Shown piece by piece: positions 1-8,221 of a stretch of DNA of 64,000 nucleotides. How positions within the stretch are numbered: position 1 is the first letter of the stretch; every line of letters begins with the position of its first letter. This stretch comes from Flagellimonas flava (GTDB lineage: Bacteria > Bacteroidota > Bacteroidia > Flavobacteriales > Flavobacteriaceae). The position numbers were made by a program, and so were the translations under genes. The stretch is taken from contig NZ_FQWL01000003.1 in NCBI RefSeq assembly GCF_900129665.1, positions 372,001-436,000 on the forward strand, written 5' to 3'. Under the pieces are notes generated by a model. It ran no database searches, was not told where the DNA came from, and saw nothing but the letters and a program-made list of their open reading frames with translations.

Positions 1-1802
1 CGGATGTTCCCATTGGCGTATTTTTTGGTGAAGGATTTTGCATTCAGGTCAGACGGATAGATGGGCTTTAAGTCAAAGATGGATTCCGAAATCCCCATGG
101 GTGGCTGAATGGGTCTTTTGGGATTTGGGGCCGAGATGAATGGTTCCAAACGGTCGACATCTTGGTAATTCACCACCATGCGGCTCTCAAATAGATCATC
201 GTCCGGACTGAGCTGAAGTCCCATTTTGGAAAAACATACAATAAAGTTCTTATTCTTTTTTAACTGTGCTTGGGTTTTGGCATCCACAATGGACCTCATG
301 TTTTCGTAGAGCAAAGGAACATCGCTATAAAGGAATAAACTGGATTTGTTTTTGAACTTGGCATCAAAATCCTTAAAATCCTTTGATTGTTTCATAGTGT
401 TTCCTTTTTGGAAGTCATCTATGATTCCTTTTAAGGTGTTTGGATTATTACTGAAGATTACATAGTCAGCAACCTGCGTGAAATAGGGTTTGTCAAATTC
501 CTTAAATCGGTTCCCCAATAAAATTTTAAAGAAGCCCTTGATCGAAAGAAAATTGATTTCATAGCCCTTGTAGTCCACGGCCTTAAACTTTACCGGAGTC
601 TTCTTTTTAATTTGCTTAAGCACAAAATCCAAGTTCCTTTTGGCCTCCGAGGAATCTTTGGCCTTTAGCACCAAGGCCAGATCATTCTTCTTTTTGGATA
701 TACCCGTGTTGATTTGCAACAATGCAATTTCTTCCCCGATCCAATCGACAAAATTTTTCCTCACATCTATTTTAAGGAACTTTTCCACCTTCACTATCCC
801 AGATTTATATCCCTCAAACTGTTCTGGATTCTTTTGTTGGATGGTCTCAAAATTTTCATAAAACGTTTGAAAGGAATCGAATCCATAACTTATATAAAGG
901 GCAGTTCGGGCAGGGGCTATTTTAGGAATACTTCGTTTTGCCGTGCCCGACTTTTGAAGTGCCTTCAAATAGGTATGGTTGGTTGTGCTTATGTTGGTAT
1001 AGCCGTCCGCTGTGATAGTGCTGTTCTCATCCAAATCGATATGAAAGCCAGAAAACAAAAAGTTTTTGCTCGCACGATCTAACCATTCATTTTGCTGATC
1101 GGAAAAACGTGCATAATACTCATCCAAAAAATCGTATTGCAGGTACACGCGGAACAAATTCTCATATCCCACTCTGGAGTTGATTTCCAAAAAATCAAGG
1201 TTTCTTCCCAGTTTAGGTTCATCGTATTGATCTATGGAAGCCTCGACCAAGGTATGGGTATAGGAGGCCACCAGCTGGTTTTTGATAAAAGATAGATAAA
1301 GAGTCTCCTTATTTATGCGATCGAACACTTCCAAAATCTCGTGTTCATGATAAATACGCTTGCTCATCGTATAGTTCTCGTTGAGTAGTGTGTTCAGATA
1401 CGTTTTTAAGAGTTTTAGCTTGGCGATACGTTTTAGGTCAAGGACATAGAAAATGCCGTAGTCCTTTTTGCTGATCATGTGGATAGAAATAAAAAGGGAA
1501 CGACCATCAAAAAACTCGAACAACTTATGATTGTTGTTGAAGACCGTGTCCACCTTTTGTATGTTCTCTGTTAACTGGGCGAAGTAATCATTTTTTTGAA
1601 GATGTCGCCAAGCTTCGCTTTCACTTACCTTGGCCCAGCTGTCAACAGGCTTCTCAGATTCTATAATAAATACGGCATCTTCCGGAATTAGATAGATGGA
1701 TTGTAGATTGGTTTTGGGAGATAAAATAAAAATATAGGCCAGGTAGCATAGGTAAAGTACCAATAAGGCCAAAAGTCCAAGTAGAATTCTTTTTTTGGTC
1801 AT
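1..1802 (-). CDS. DUF3352-type membrane-anchored protein, C-terminus cut off by window edge
   Basis: The minus-strand frame opens at an ATG at 1802 and runs 600 codons to the left edge without a stop, so the C-terminus lies outside the window. The first ~25 residues (MTKKRILLGLLALLVLYLCY...) form one membrane anchor. The rest is a long soluble region starting ~35 residues in with IYLIPEDAVFIIESEKPV, typical of flavobacterial DUF3352 proteins, whose function is unknown. I see no catalytic motif. The gene is divergent from the amidohydrolase, with a 113-bp shared upstream region. The family call is from memory of the opening motif and architecture; that the gene is real is much surer than the family name. 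Confidence 0.8.
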   Translation of the reverse strand, partial: MTKKRILLGLLALLVLYLCYLAYIFILSPKTNLQSIYLIPEDAVFIIESEKPVDSWAKVSESEAWRHLQKNDYFAQLTENIQKVDTVFNNNHKLFEFFDGRSLFISIHMISKKDYGIFYVLDLKRIAKLKLLKTYLNTLLNENYTMSKRIYHEHEILEVFDRINKETLYLSFIKNQLVASYTHTLVEASIDQYDEPKLGRNLDFLEINSRVGYENLFRVYLQYDFLDEYYARFSDQQNEWLDRASKNFLFSGFHIDLDENSTITADGYTNISTTNHTYLKALQKSGTAKRSIPKIAPARTALYISYGFDSFQTFYENFETIQQKNPEQFEGYKSGIVKVEKFLKIDVRKNFVDWIGEEIALLQINTGISKKKNDLALVLKAKDSSEAKRNLDFVLKQIKKKTPVKFKAVDYKGYEINFLSIKGFFKILLGNRFKEFDKPYFTQVADYVIFSNNPNTLKGIIDDFQKGNTMKQSKDFKDFDAKFKNKSSLFLYSDVPLLYENMRSIVDAKTQAQLKKNKNFIVCFSKMGLQLSPDDDLFESRMVVNYQDVDRLEPFISAPNPKRPIQPPMGISESIFDLKPIYPSDLNAKSFTKKYANGNI

Positions 1803-1915
1803 GGTTCCCGAAGCTTCTTATACCAAAACGACGAAACCGAATTTTTAGTTCGCCGATTTACATTAAATTGATTTTAGCCAATGAATGGATTATTTTTACC
1901 CTTTAACTCTAACTC

Positions 1916-3355
1916 ATGAATACGCTTAAAAAACTGCTCAAGGGAATCACACTATTGGTAGTGCTACTTTTGCTTTTTGCTGTTGGGACACTATGGATAG
2001 ATGCTAACCGTACCTCCTACCTAGCTATTGATGAAAATCAGGAACTGGCGAACAACAACTATCTGATCACCAACGTAAACATCATCCCAATGACCAGCGA
2101 TACGGTATTGATGGGGAAAAATGTGTTGGTAAAACGAGGTCGCATAGCAGAAATAGGGGAGAATCTCCAAGCAGATGATGTCCCTCAAATTGATGGTGAA
2201 AATGGATATCTCACTCCTGGATTGACAGACATGCATGTACACCTTTGGGACCGTCAGGATCTAGGGGTCTATCTGGCAAATGGGGTAACCACTATTCGTA
2301 ACCTTCGTGGGTTCCCCATGCATCTAAGAATCAAAAGGGATATCGAAAATGAGAATATCATATCCCCGCAGCTCTTCACTTCTGGTCCTATCTTGACAGG
2401 CCCCAATGATCTGGGTGATGAAAAAATCCAGGTTGCAGATGTTTCAACTGCCCGTGAGTTGGTCAAAAGACAAAAAGATCAAGGTTATGATTGTATTAAA
2501 ACCTATGCGGGAATGCCCGAGGATATTTTCAATACAGTTTTACAACAAGCGGAAGCTTCCCAAATAGATGTAGTGGTTCACCCAAGTTTTGAGGTTCCTT
2601 ATGGGGCCAACTTTCATCGCCAGATAGCCAGTGTGGAGCATGCGGAGGATATTGTGCAACAGGCCTTGGAGTATCAATTGGACACCACCATCTTAAAAAG
2701 CGTAGTTGCCCAATATGGTGCATCCAGACAAACTTTTAGCCCAACGCTCACAGGGTATCACAAAATTGTGGAAATGCTTATCGATGATACTATTGAATCT
2801 TCGGAACAGATGGACTATATAAATCCGTTGGTCAAGAAAGTTGACAGCAAAATACAATTGGAACGCTGGTCAAATGAGAAAAAACATAATCCAGATATTG
2901 TCCAACAGGTGCAAGCCCAGCACAGATTTCATTTGGGGATTGTGAATCAACTCAACCTGACTGGGGTCAATATTATCTGCGGTACCGATGCTGGAATCGG
3001 GATCACCGCCCCAGGATTCTCCATTCATGAGGAATTGGGGTTCTACCGTGAAGCCGGAATGACAAACTACGGAGCTTTGAAAACTGCCACCATAAACCCA
3101 TCCAGAGCGCATCGGGAACTGCGAGATATTGGAACTGTGGAGATTGGAAATAGAGCAAACCTATTACTACTGGACAAAAATCCACTTCAGCAACTTGAAA
3201 CTTTAAAGAATCCCAAATGGGTGATGGTCAATGGAAGAAAACTAAATCCCGAACTGCTTCAGATGTTCAAGAACAAAGCCAAAAATCGCAAAGGAATTGT
3301 TGCCGCTGGACTCCGTTGGGCTGAATATTTACTTTTTGAAAAATGGATGTTATAG
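1916..3355 (+). CDS. Membrane-anchored amidohydrolase family protein
   Basis: This 479-residue protein has an N-terminal hydrophobic anchor (residues ~7-27), so the catalytic domain is probably periplasmic. Metal-binding residues of the amidohydrolase/imidazolonepropionase-like superfamily are visible: H107 and H109 (DMHVH), a lysine at K195 (CIKTY) that may be the carboxylated bridging residue, H222 (VHPSF), H242 (VEHAED) and D358 (CGTDAG). Substrate cannot be deduced; such proteins hydrolyse cyclic amides, ureides or peptides. Its last 6 bases overlap the end of the convergent gene at 3350-4009. I am confident of the superfamily and uncertain of the substrate. Confidence 0.88.
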   Translation: MNTLKKLLKGITLLVVLLLLFAVGTLWIDANRTSYLAIDENQELANNNYLITNVNIIPMTSDTVLMGKNVLVKRGRIAEIGENLQADDVPQIDGENGYLTPGLTDMHVHLWDRQDLGVYLANGVTTIRNLRGFPMHLRIKRDIENENIISPQLFTSGPILTGPNDLGDEKIQVADVSTARELVKRQKDQGYDCIKTYAGMPEDIFNTVLQQAEASQIDVVVHPSFEVPYGANFHRQIASVEHAEDIVQQALEYQLDTTILKSVVAQYGASRQTFSPTLTGYHKIVEMLIDDTIESSEQMDYINPLVKKVDSKIQLERWSNEKKHNPDIVQQVQAQHRFHLGIVNQLNLTGVNIICGTDAGIGITAPGFSIHEELGFYREAGMTNYGALKTATINPSRAHRELRDIGTVEIGNRANLLLLDKNPLQQLETLKNPKWVMVNGRKLNPELLQMFKNKAKNRKGIVAAGLRWAEYLLFEKWML

Positions 3356-4009
3356 TCCCTTTAAGTCTTTTATCGTTTTGAAAGCCACATCAACCTGGTC
3401 CTCGTTCACCAAGATGGTAAACTCGTTGGTAGTGGAAATTACCTCATACAAGATGATACCCTCCCAAGCCAAACGCTGAAAAATAAAATAATAGATTCCT
3501 GGAACGGAAACATTTTCAGCAGGAAGTTTAACCGTGATGGAAGATAGGTTTTCAGCTTTCTGGGTACAACGTTCATGCATAAAGTATTTTTCAACCACCC
3601 CGTCCATTAAACTGCTGATGACAATATTGATTTCGTTGACCCCTCGGGAGGAAGTATAAAAAACATCTTGATTGGCATTAACCTCTTCCAAAAGTTTGGC
3701 CTGTTGCCCTAAAATGGTCTCGGAGGCCAAAAAAGTATAATCCGTTAGTGAGGAGCGTACGGTAATCTCCCCAATATTCTTCAACACTTTTACAATTCTA
3801 TGGGTCGCCCTAAATTCCAAATCATCAGAAAGGCGTTTGAGCGCCATCACAATGGCCCCATCTTTTACATCCTTTCCCAAAGCCTCGGATATTTCGGGTT
3901 TGATTTGACGCGAAAGGGAAGTAAGGTTGATGATACCCTGGGCTAGGGCACTTTGTAAGAAGGGTTTCTTTTTAATGTAGTGTTCAACTACTGCAGATAT
4001 GGTTTTCAT
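3350..4009 (-). CDS. ACT-like conserved protein (often labelled aspartate kinase in flavobacteria)
   Basis: The 219-residue soluble protein has an N-terminal helical region (MKTISAVVEHYIKKKPFLQ) that resembles a winged-helix segment and two ACT-like stretches, near residues 75-140 (FRATHRIVKVL, VNEINIVISS) and 140-219 (ENLSSITVKLP, EFTILVNEDQ). It has no kinase domain, so the label 'aspartate kinase' sometimes given to such proteins is misleading. ACT pairs usually bind amino acids and a winged helix would suggest transcriptional control, but both points are inference. The stop overlaps the convergent amidohydrolase end by 6 bp. yraN lies 52 bp upstream on the same strand. Confidence 0.78.
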   Translation of the reverse strand: MKTISAVVEHYIKKKPFLQSALAQGIINLTSLSRQIKPEISEALGKDVKDGAIVMALKRLSDDLEFRATHRIVKVLKNIGEITVRSSLTDYTFLASETILGQQAKLLEEVNANQDVFYTSSRGVNEINIVISSLMDGVVEKYFMHERCTQKAENLSSITVKLPAENVSVPGIYYFIFQRLAWEGIILYEVISTTNEFTILVNEDQVDVAFKTIKDLKGL

Positions 4010-4061
4010 TTTTGCCTGGTTTAAAGCAAAAATAACATATTGTTACAAATAAAACAAATGG

Positions 4062-4421
4062 TTAGAAATGATAGAAGGCATTTTTCAAATGTTCCACTTT
4101 ATAGGTATCCTTAGTTTTAACGACCGTGATCAAATCGAAACGTACTTCCTCATCCAAATTATGTTCCTGAACAAAGAAATCTGCAGCGTTCACAAGAAGT
4201 CCGATTTTCTTTTGATTGACAACTTCGTTCAGGTTTGCCAAAAAACCGGATGTTCTTGATTTTACCTCAACAACGGCCAAAAATTCCTCCTTAATCGCAA
4301 GTATATCTATTTCCGCTTTTTGGTGCCGATAGTTTCGTGCCAAGATGGAATAACCATTGTCCATTAGAAAATCTACCGCGATTTGCTCTCCAAGCTTCCC
4401 AAATTCATTGTGTTTCCCCAT
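4062..4421 (-). CDS. YraN family (UPF0102) nuclease-fold protein
   Basis: The 119 residues match the YraN/UPF0102 family: GKHNEFGKLGEQIAVDFL at the N-terminus, then ILARNYRHQKAEIDIL and FLAVVEVKSR. The E-x-D...E-V-K pattern is the PD-(D/E)xK nuclease-like core. The family is structurally similar to Holliday-junction resolvases, but its activity is not established. Length is typical. The ATG at 4421 is immediately followed by the conserved GKHNEFGKLGE, which fixes the start. It probably shares a transcript with the downstream ACT-like gene. Confidence 0.9.
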   Translation of the reverse strand: MGKHNEFGKLGEQIAVDFLMDNGYSILARNYRHQKAEIDILAIKEEFLAVVEVKSRTSGFLANLNEVVNQKKIGLLVNAADFFVQEHNLDEEVRFDLITVVKTKDTYKVEHLKNAFYHF

Positions 4422-4590
4422 CGTTTTTGAAAAATATTAAAAAATATGTGCAGTTCATCGAAAAAATTGGTAGTTCACGGCCAAAACAGCGTTTAGATTG
4501 TAATTTGTTGGCTGAATTGAACCACACCCAACGTTAACTAAACATATAGTTGCCCCAAAACTATGGACCTATTTAACGCCAATCATTGCT

Positions 4591-6084
4591 ATGGAGTACT
4601 TTATCAATTGTAATTCCTCAACCTTGGCGCTGTACACTGATCCACTGGATGAGTTACGTGCGGCCCATTTGTACCGAAGGCTGGGTTTTAGCGCCTCTGT
4701 GCAAACAATTAATGCGGCAGTTGGACAAACTGCGGACACCCTTGTGGACAATTTAGTGGACCAGGCTCTTGCCACTCCTCCAATTCCTGCCCCAGCTTGG
4801 GCAGATTGGAACAACGCCAATTATCCAGCAGACGATGATCTGGCCCGGCAGTTGCGCAGAGCACAACAGGAAGAGTTTGCTACAGCTTATGGCAACGCCC
4901 TGCTGAACAATAACCTCTTGGATAGGTTAAGCTTTTTTTGGAGCAACCACTTTGTGACAGAAATCGACATATATAATTGTAATTCCTTCCTTTACTATTA
5001 TATCAACTGTCTTCAACGAAACGCCCTAGGTAATTTTAGAACATTCGTGAGCGAAATTGGTCTTACGAGCGCCATGCTATATTATCTGGATGGTGTCCGG
5101 AACCGGGGAAACAATCCAAACGAGAATTATGCCCGTGAGCTATATGAGCTTTTCACTTTGGGCGAGGGCAACAATTATACCGAGGAGGATATTATAGAAA
5201 CCTCCAAGGCAATTTCAGGATATACCAATCGCGGGGAAGAAGGATGTACGCAAGTGACCTTTGACGCTGAAGATTTCAACACCGAGAACAAGACCATTTT
5301 TGGCCAGACCGGGAATTGGAACTACGACGATGTCATCAATATCCTTTTTACAGAGAGACCAAATGAAATCGCTTGGTTCATCTGCAAGAAATTATACGAG
5401 TTTTTTGTGCATCCCGATTCGGACGATGAAGCTGGGAATGCCGCAGCCATTATCAATGGTATGTCGGCAACTTTCATCGCCAACAATTTTGAAATCGCTC
5501 CAGTCCTTAGACAGCTGTTCAAAAGTCAACACTTTTTTGATGAAGATGCCATTGGTGTCATTATTAAAAGTCCGTTCGACCTTTATATGAACCTGCTTAA
5601 GGAAACTGGTTTTACATATGACGACAGCACTGTCATCAACGTCATTGATGCTGCGGGAATGATCGGACAAAACTTGTTCGACCCATTTGATGTGGCTGGA
5701 TGGCAACGAGACAGGGAATGGATCAACACCAACTTTATTATTGGTCGTTGGTTGACTTTAGAGGTGTTTTTAGAACGATTCTTTCAAGACAATCCCGAAC
5801 AGTTTAGGGATTTTGCCTTGGCCTTGACAGGAAACGACGGGCTTACCAGTAACAACCCGGACCTTATTGCAAGACCAATTATTGATAAGATGTTACCAAA
5901 GGGTTTGCTTACCGATGCGGAATATGAAAAGGCATTGATTGCCTTTAGAAGCGACGTGGACGAAACGTATTATGAAGGTGGTGCCACACCAAGTTGGACA
6001 CTTGCTGTTTGGCCTTCAGCCCCTTCGCAGGTTTATCTACTGCTTAGACATCTATCAAGAGAACCCGAATTTCAACTAAAATAA
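4591..6084 (+). CDS. DUF1800 domain-containing protein
   Basis: This 497-residue protein shows the DUF1800 signature: RAAHLYRRLGFSAS (residues ~24-37), RLSFFWSNHFVTE (~113-125), ENYARELYELFTLGEGNNYTE (~178-198), and a conserved C-terminal half. No signal peptide is seen at the chosen ATG, and no in-frame upstream ATG adds one. DUF1800 genes are nearly always followed by a DUF1501 gene, as here with a 10-bp gap, so the two form an operon and probably a functional pair. The biochemical role is unknown. The family assignment is strong. Confidence 0.92.
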   Translation: MEYFINCNSSTLALYTDPLDELRAAHLYRRLGFSASVQTINAAVGQTADTLVDNLVDQALATPPIPAPAWADWNNANYPADDDLARQLRRAQQEEFATAYGNALLNNNLLDRLSFFWSNHFVTEIDIYNCNSFLYYYINCLQRNALGNFRTFVSEIGLTSAMLYYLDGVRNRGNNPNENYARELYELFTLGEGNNYTEEDIIETSKAISGYTNRGEEGCTQVTFDAEDFNTENKTIFGQTGNWNYDDVINILFTERPNEIAWFICKKLYEFFVHPDSDDEAGNAAAIINGMSATFIANNFEIAPVLRQLFKSQHFFDEDAIGVIIKSPFDLYMNLLKETGFTYDDSTVINVIDAAGMIGQNLFDPFDVAGWQRDREWINTNFIIGRWLTLEVFLERFFQDNPEQFRDFALALTGNDGLTSNNPDLIARPIIDKMLPKGLLTDAEYEKALIAFRSDVDETYYEGGATPSWTLAVWPSAPSQVYLLLRHLSREPEFQLK

Positions 6085-6094
6085 CCCCTACATC

Positions 6095-7807
6095 ATGTGC
6101 GATACTCACCACAATCACAATACATCACCACATAAAGGCCTGGAACACGATGGCCACGATTTAGAACACAAAACATGGAGCAGACGTTCCTTTATCCAAG
6201 CATTGGGTATAGCCGGCTCTGGGTCCATGTTTTTGGGAAGCAATATGCTTTCAGCTTCAGCTCCATCTCCCTTCACTTCTGCAATTGCAGATGCTGAAAC
6301 CGATAACATCCTGATTCTTATCAGACTTTCAGGAGGTAACGATGGACTGAGCACGGTTATTCCCATCCAACAATATGATACTTATGCTAACGCAAGACCT
6401 AACATTTACATCCCAGAAAGTAAGGTCCTAAAACTTACCGATGATTTTGGTATCCCTACCTATATGAATGCCGTGGAACCCATGTGGGGAGACGGACAGT
6501 TCAAGGCCGTACACGGGGTAGGTTACGAAAATCAAAGTTTGTCCCATTTTACAGGTTCGGATATCTATGCCAATACGGATTTGACCACGACAGGTTTTAC
6601 CGGATTGAATACAGGATGGATGGGCAGACATTTTGAACAATGTTACCCGGATTACCTGATCAATCCGCCTGAAGCGCCAGCGGCAATCCAAATCGGAAAT
6701 CTTTCCAACTTGGTTTTCCAAGGTGAAGAGACCAATTACGCTTTCGTGACCAACAATATTGATCAGTTGGAAGAAATTGCGGAAACAGGTTTCTTCTACG
6801 ATATTGAAAATGCGCCGTTTGGCGATTGTATGTATGGAGACCAGTTGCGCTTCTTGAGAGGTGTTGCCAACACCACTTACGAGTACGCAGGTAAAATACA
6901 CGATGCCTACGAAAGGGGTCAGAACCAAGTAGAGTACCAAGACAATGGCTTTGCCAGACAATTGGCTTTATTGGCCCGTTTGATAAAGGGAAATTTGGGC
7001 ACCAAAGTGTATATGATTTCTATGGGTGGATTTGACACCCACGGGAACCAGCCTTTGGCCCATGAGCGCTTGATGACCAATCTTTCCATAGCGGTGAACA
7101 ACTTCTATGAAGATTTGGCCTTTACAGAGCAAGATGATAAGGTATTAAGTATGACCTTCTCCGAGTTTGGGCGAAGAATTTTTGAAAATGGTTCCAACGG
7201 AACAGATCACGGAAAAGCGGCTCCTACCCTTTTCTTTGGTTCCGGTCTTAACGGAAGTGCCTTCGTTGGTGACCATCCAGCATTGGATAGCCCCAACAGT
7301 AGAGGTAACCTTGAATACACCATGGACTTTAGGGATTTATATGCCACGGTATTGGCAGAATGGCTTTGTGTCCCCATTCCTTTGGTAGAGCAACACTTAC
7401 TGGATCACCCTTACGCTCCAGTAGATCTTGGATTCAACTGTAGTGGGGTGGATTTCCCAGATATCGTTTATAGTGATGATCCGCCAACTTTGCCGGATAC
7501 ACCTCCTAGTCCTGATGGATCTGATCCCGATCCGGATGTCTTGAACACCATTGTGCACAGACCCTACTATCCTACAGAACGAACCCCACATATCTATTTA
7601 GAGATGCCTGTCGCGGCTCACGTGGACATTCAGTTGTATAATATTCTAGGGCAGAATGTGGGAACCGTTTTCAATGAGATGATGTTGGAGGGCTCCGCGG
7701 AGATCAACATTAGAGAGCGGATGCGCGATAGTTTGGCCACTGGAAAATACATCTATAGAATCCAAGTCGCCGATCAAAAGATGAGTAAATCGGTCATGAT
7801 CATGTAG
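6095..7807 (+). CDS. DUF1501 domain protein, Tat-type signal and T9SS-like C-terminal tail
   Basis: The 570-residue protein has a twin-arginine motif (SRRSFIQALG, residues ~29-38) followed by a hydrophobic stretch, so folded export is likely. The DUF1501 core is clear: ILIRLSGGNDGLSTVIP (~71-87), SMGGFDTHGNQ (~308-318) and TFSEFGRR (~352-359). This is the sulfatase/alkaline-phosphatase-like fold family. After a Pro/Asp-rich linker (~470-490) the last ~80 residues resemble a type A T9SS sorting domain (VDIQLYNILGQNVGTVF, then GKYIYRIQVADQKMSKSVMIM). This predicts surface or secreted localisation. It is co-transcribed with the DUF1800 gene 10 bp upstream. A strong terminator follows at 7837-7893. 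Confidence 0.92.
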   Translation: MCDTHHNHNTSPHKGLEHDGHDLEHKTWSRRSFIQALGIAGSGSMFLGSNMLSASAPSPFTSAIADAETDNILILIRLSGGNDGLSTVIPIQQYDTYANARPNIYIPESKVLKLTDDFGIPTYMNAVEPMWGDGQFKAVHGVGYENQSLSHFTGSDIYANTDLTTTGFTGLNTGWMGRHFEQCYPDYLINPPEAPAAIQIGNLSNLVFQGEETNYAFVTNNIDQLEEIAETGFFYDIENAPFGDCMYGDQLRFLRGVANTTYEYAGKIHDAYERGQNQVEYQDNGFARQLALLARLIKGNLGTKVYMISMGGFDTHGNQPLAHERLMTNLSIAVNNFYEDLAFTEQDDKVLSMTFSEFGRRIFENGSNGTDHGKAAPTLFFGSGLNGSAFVGDHPALDSPNSRGNLEYTMDFRDLYATVLAEWLCVPIPLVEQHLLDHPYAPVDLGFNCSGVDFPDIVYSDDPPTLPDTPPSPDGSDPDPDVLNTIVHRPYYPTERTPHIYLEMPVAAHVDIQLYNILGQNVGTVFNEMMLEGSAEINIRERMRDSLATGKYIYRIQVADQKMSKSVMIM

Positions 7808-7836
7808 ATCAGATTGTAACACATACATTCCAGAAT

Positions 7837-7893
7837 CCTCCGATAGTGCGACCCACACCCCAATCTGGTTGCACCTTCGGAGGTTCCTTTTTT
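7837..7893 (+). terminator. Long bipartite hairpin terminator after the DUF1800/DUF1501 operon
   Basis: The outer stem CCTCCGA (7837-7843) pairs with TCGGAGG (7877-7883). The inner stem GTGCGACC (7846-7853) pairs with GGTTGCAC (7867-7874) with one G-U pair. A T-rich tract follows to 7893. It lies 30 bp after the DUF1501 stop and overlaps the end of the convergent small gene. Confidence 0.72.
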
Positions 7894-8056
7894 AAGCCGG
7901 TTTGGGCTTATCCCTATCGGTCTTAAATGCCAACTCCTTTTTTACCTTGTGGTTTTTGTCCTTATGGACCCTGGATATTTCATCCTGTCCCTCTTCGTTC
8001 AAAACTGTTTTTAGTTTTTCAAGCTTCTTGAATTTCTTTGGATTGCCAATACTCAT
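7892..8056 (-). CDS. Small basic protein of unknown function (54 aa)
   Basis: I chose the ATG at 8056 (MSIGNPKKFKKLEKLK...) because GGAAAATT directly precedes it as a possible ribosome-binding sequence. An in-frame ATG 33 bases upstream (8089) would add 11 residues. The protein is lysine-rich, has no membrane segment and no cysteine, and ends in DKPKPA. Small 'GN-KKFKKL' basic proteins recur in flavobacteria without known function. The gene is isolated between two + strand genes. I can describe it but not assign a role. Confidence 0.55.
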   Translation of the reverse strand: MSIGNPKKFKKLEKLKTVLNEEGQDEISRVHKDKNHKVKKELAFKTDRDKPKPA

Positions 8057-8092
8057 AATTTTCCGATTTGTAGGTATATTCCTATACATAAC

Positions 8093-8132
8093 AAAAGTGC
8101 TGTACTTTTATTTTCCAGAAAGCACTTTTTTT
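8093..8132. terminator. Inverted repeat with flanking T/A tracts between small gene and metG
   Basis: AAAAGTGCT (8093-8101) pairs with AGCACTTTT (8121-8129), and the T-run extends to 8132. It resembles a terminator on the + strand, but the only gene between it and the upstream terminator is on the minus strand. It could block read-through into metG or sit in the leader of the small minus-strand gene. Confidence 0.4.
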
Positions 8133-8193
8133 GACGCTGAAACCTCTTAAAAATCCTATTGGAAAAGGATGGAAACACTCTAACGAAATTCAG

Positions 8194-8201
8194 TATTTTT
8201 G
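8194..8201 (+). promoter_or_regulatory. Bacteroidota -7 box (TATTTTTG) upstream of metG
   Basis: TATTTTTG matches TAnnTTTG exactly and ends 20 bp before the metG ATG at 8222. I see no good -33 TTG at 17-23 bp spacing, so the call rests on the -7 box and its position. Confidence 0.5.
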
Positions 8202-8221
8202 AGGCTTAATTAGAATTATAC

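Noticed and set aside
6428-6961. 177-codon open frame on the minus strand inside the DUF1501 gene
   Set aside because: It is antisense to a strongly conserved coding gene, has no promoter or ribosome-binding signal and no family-like sequence.
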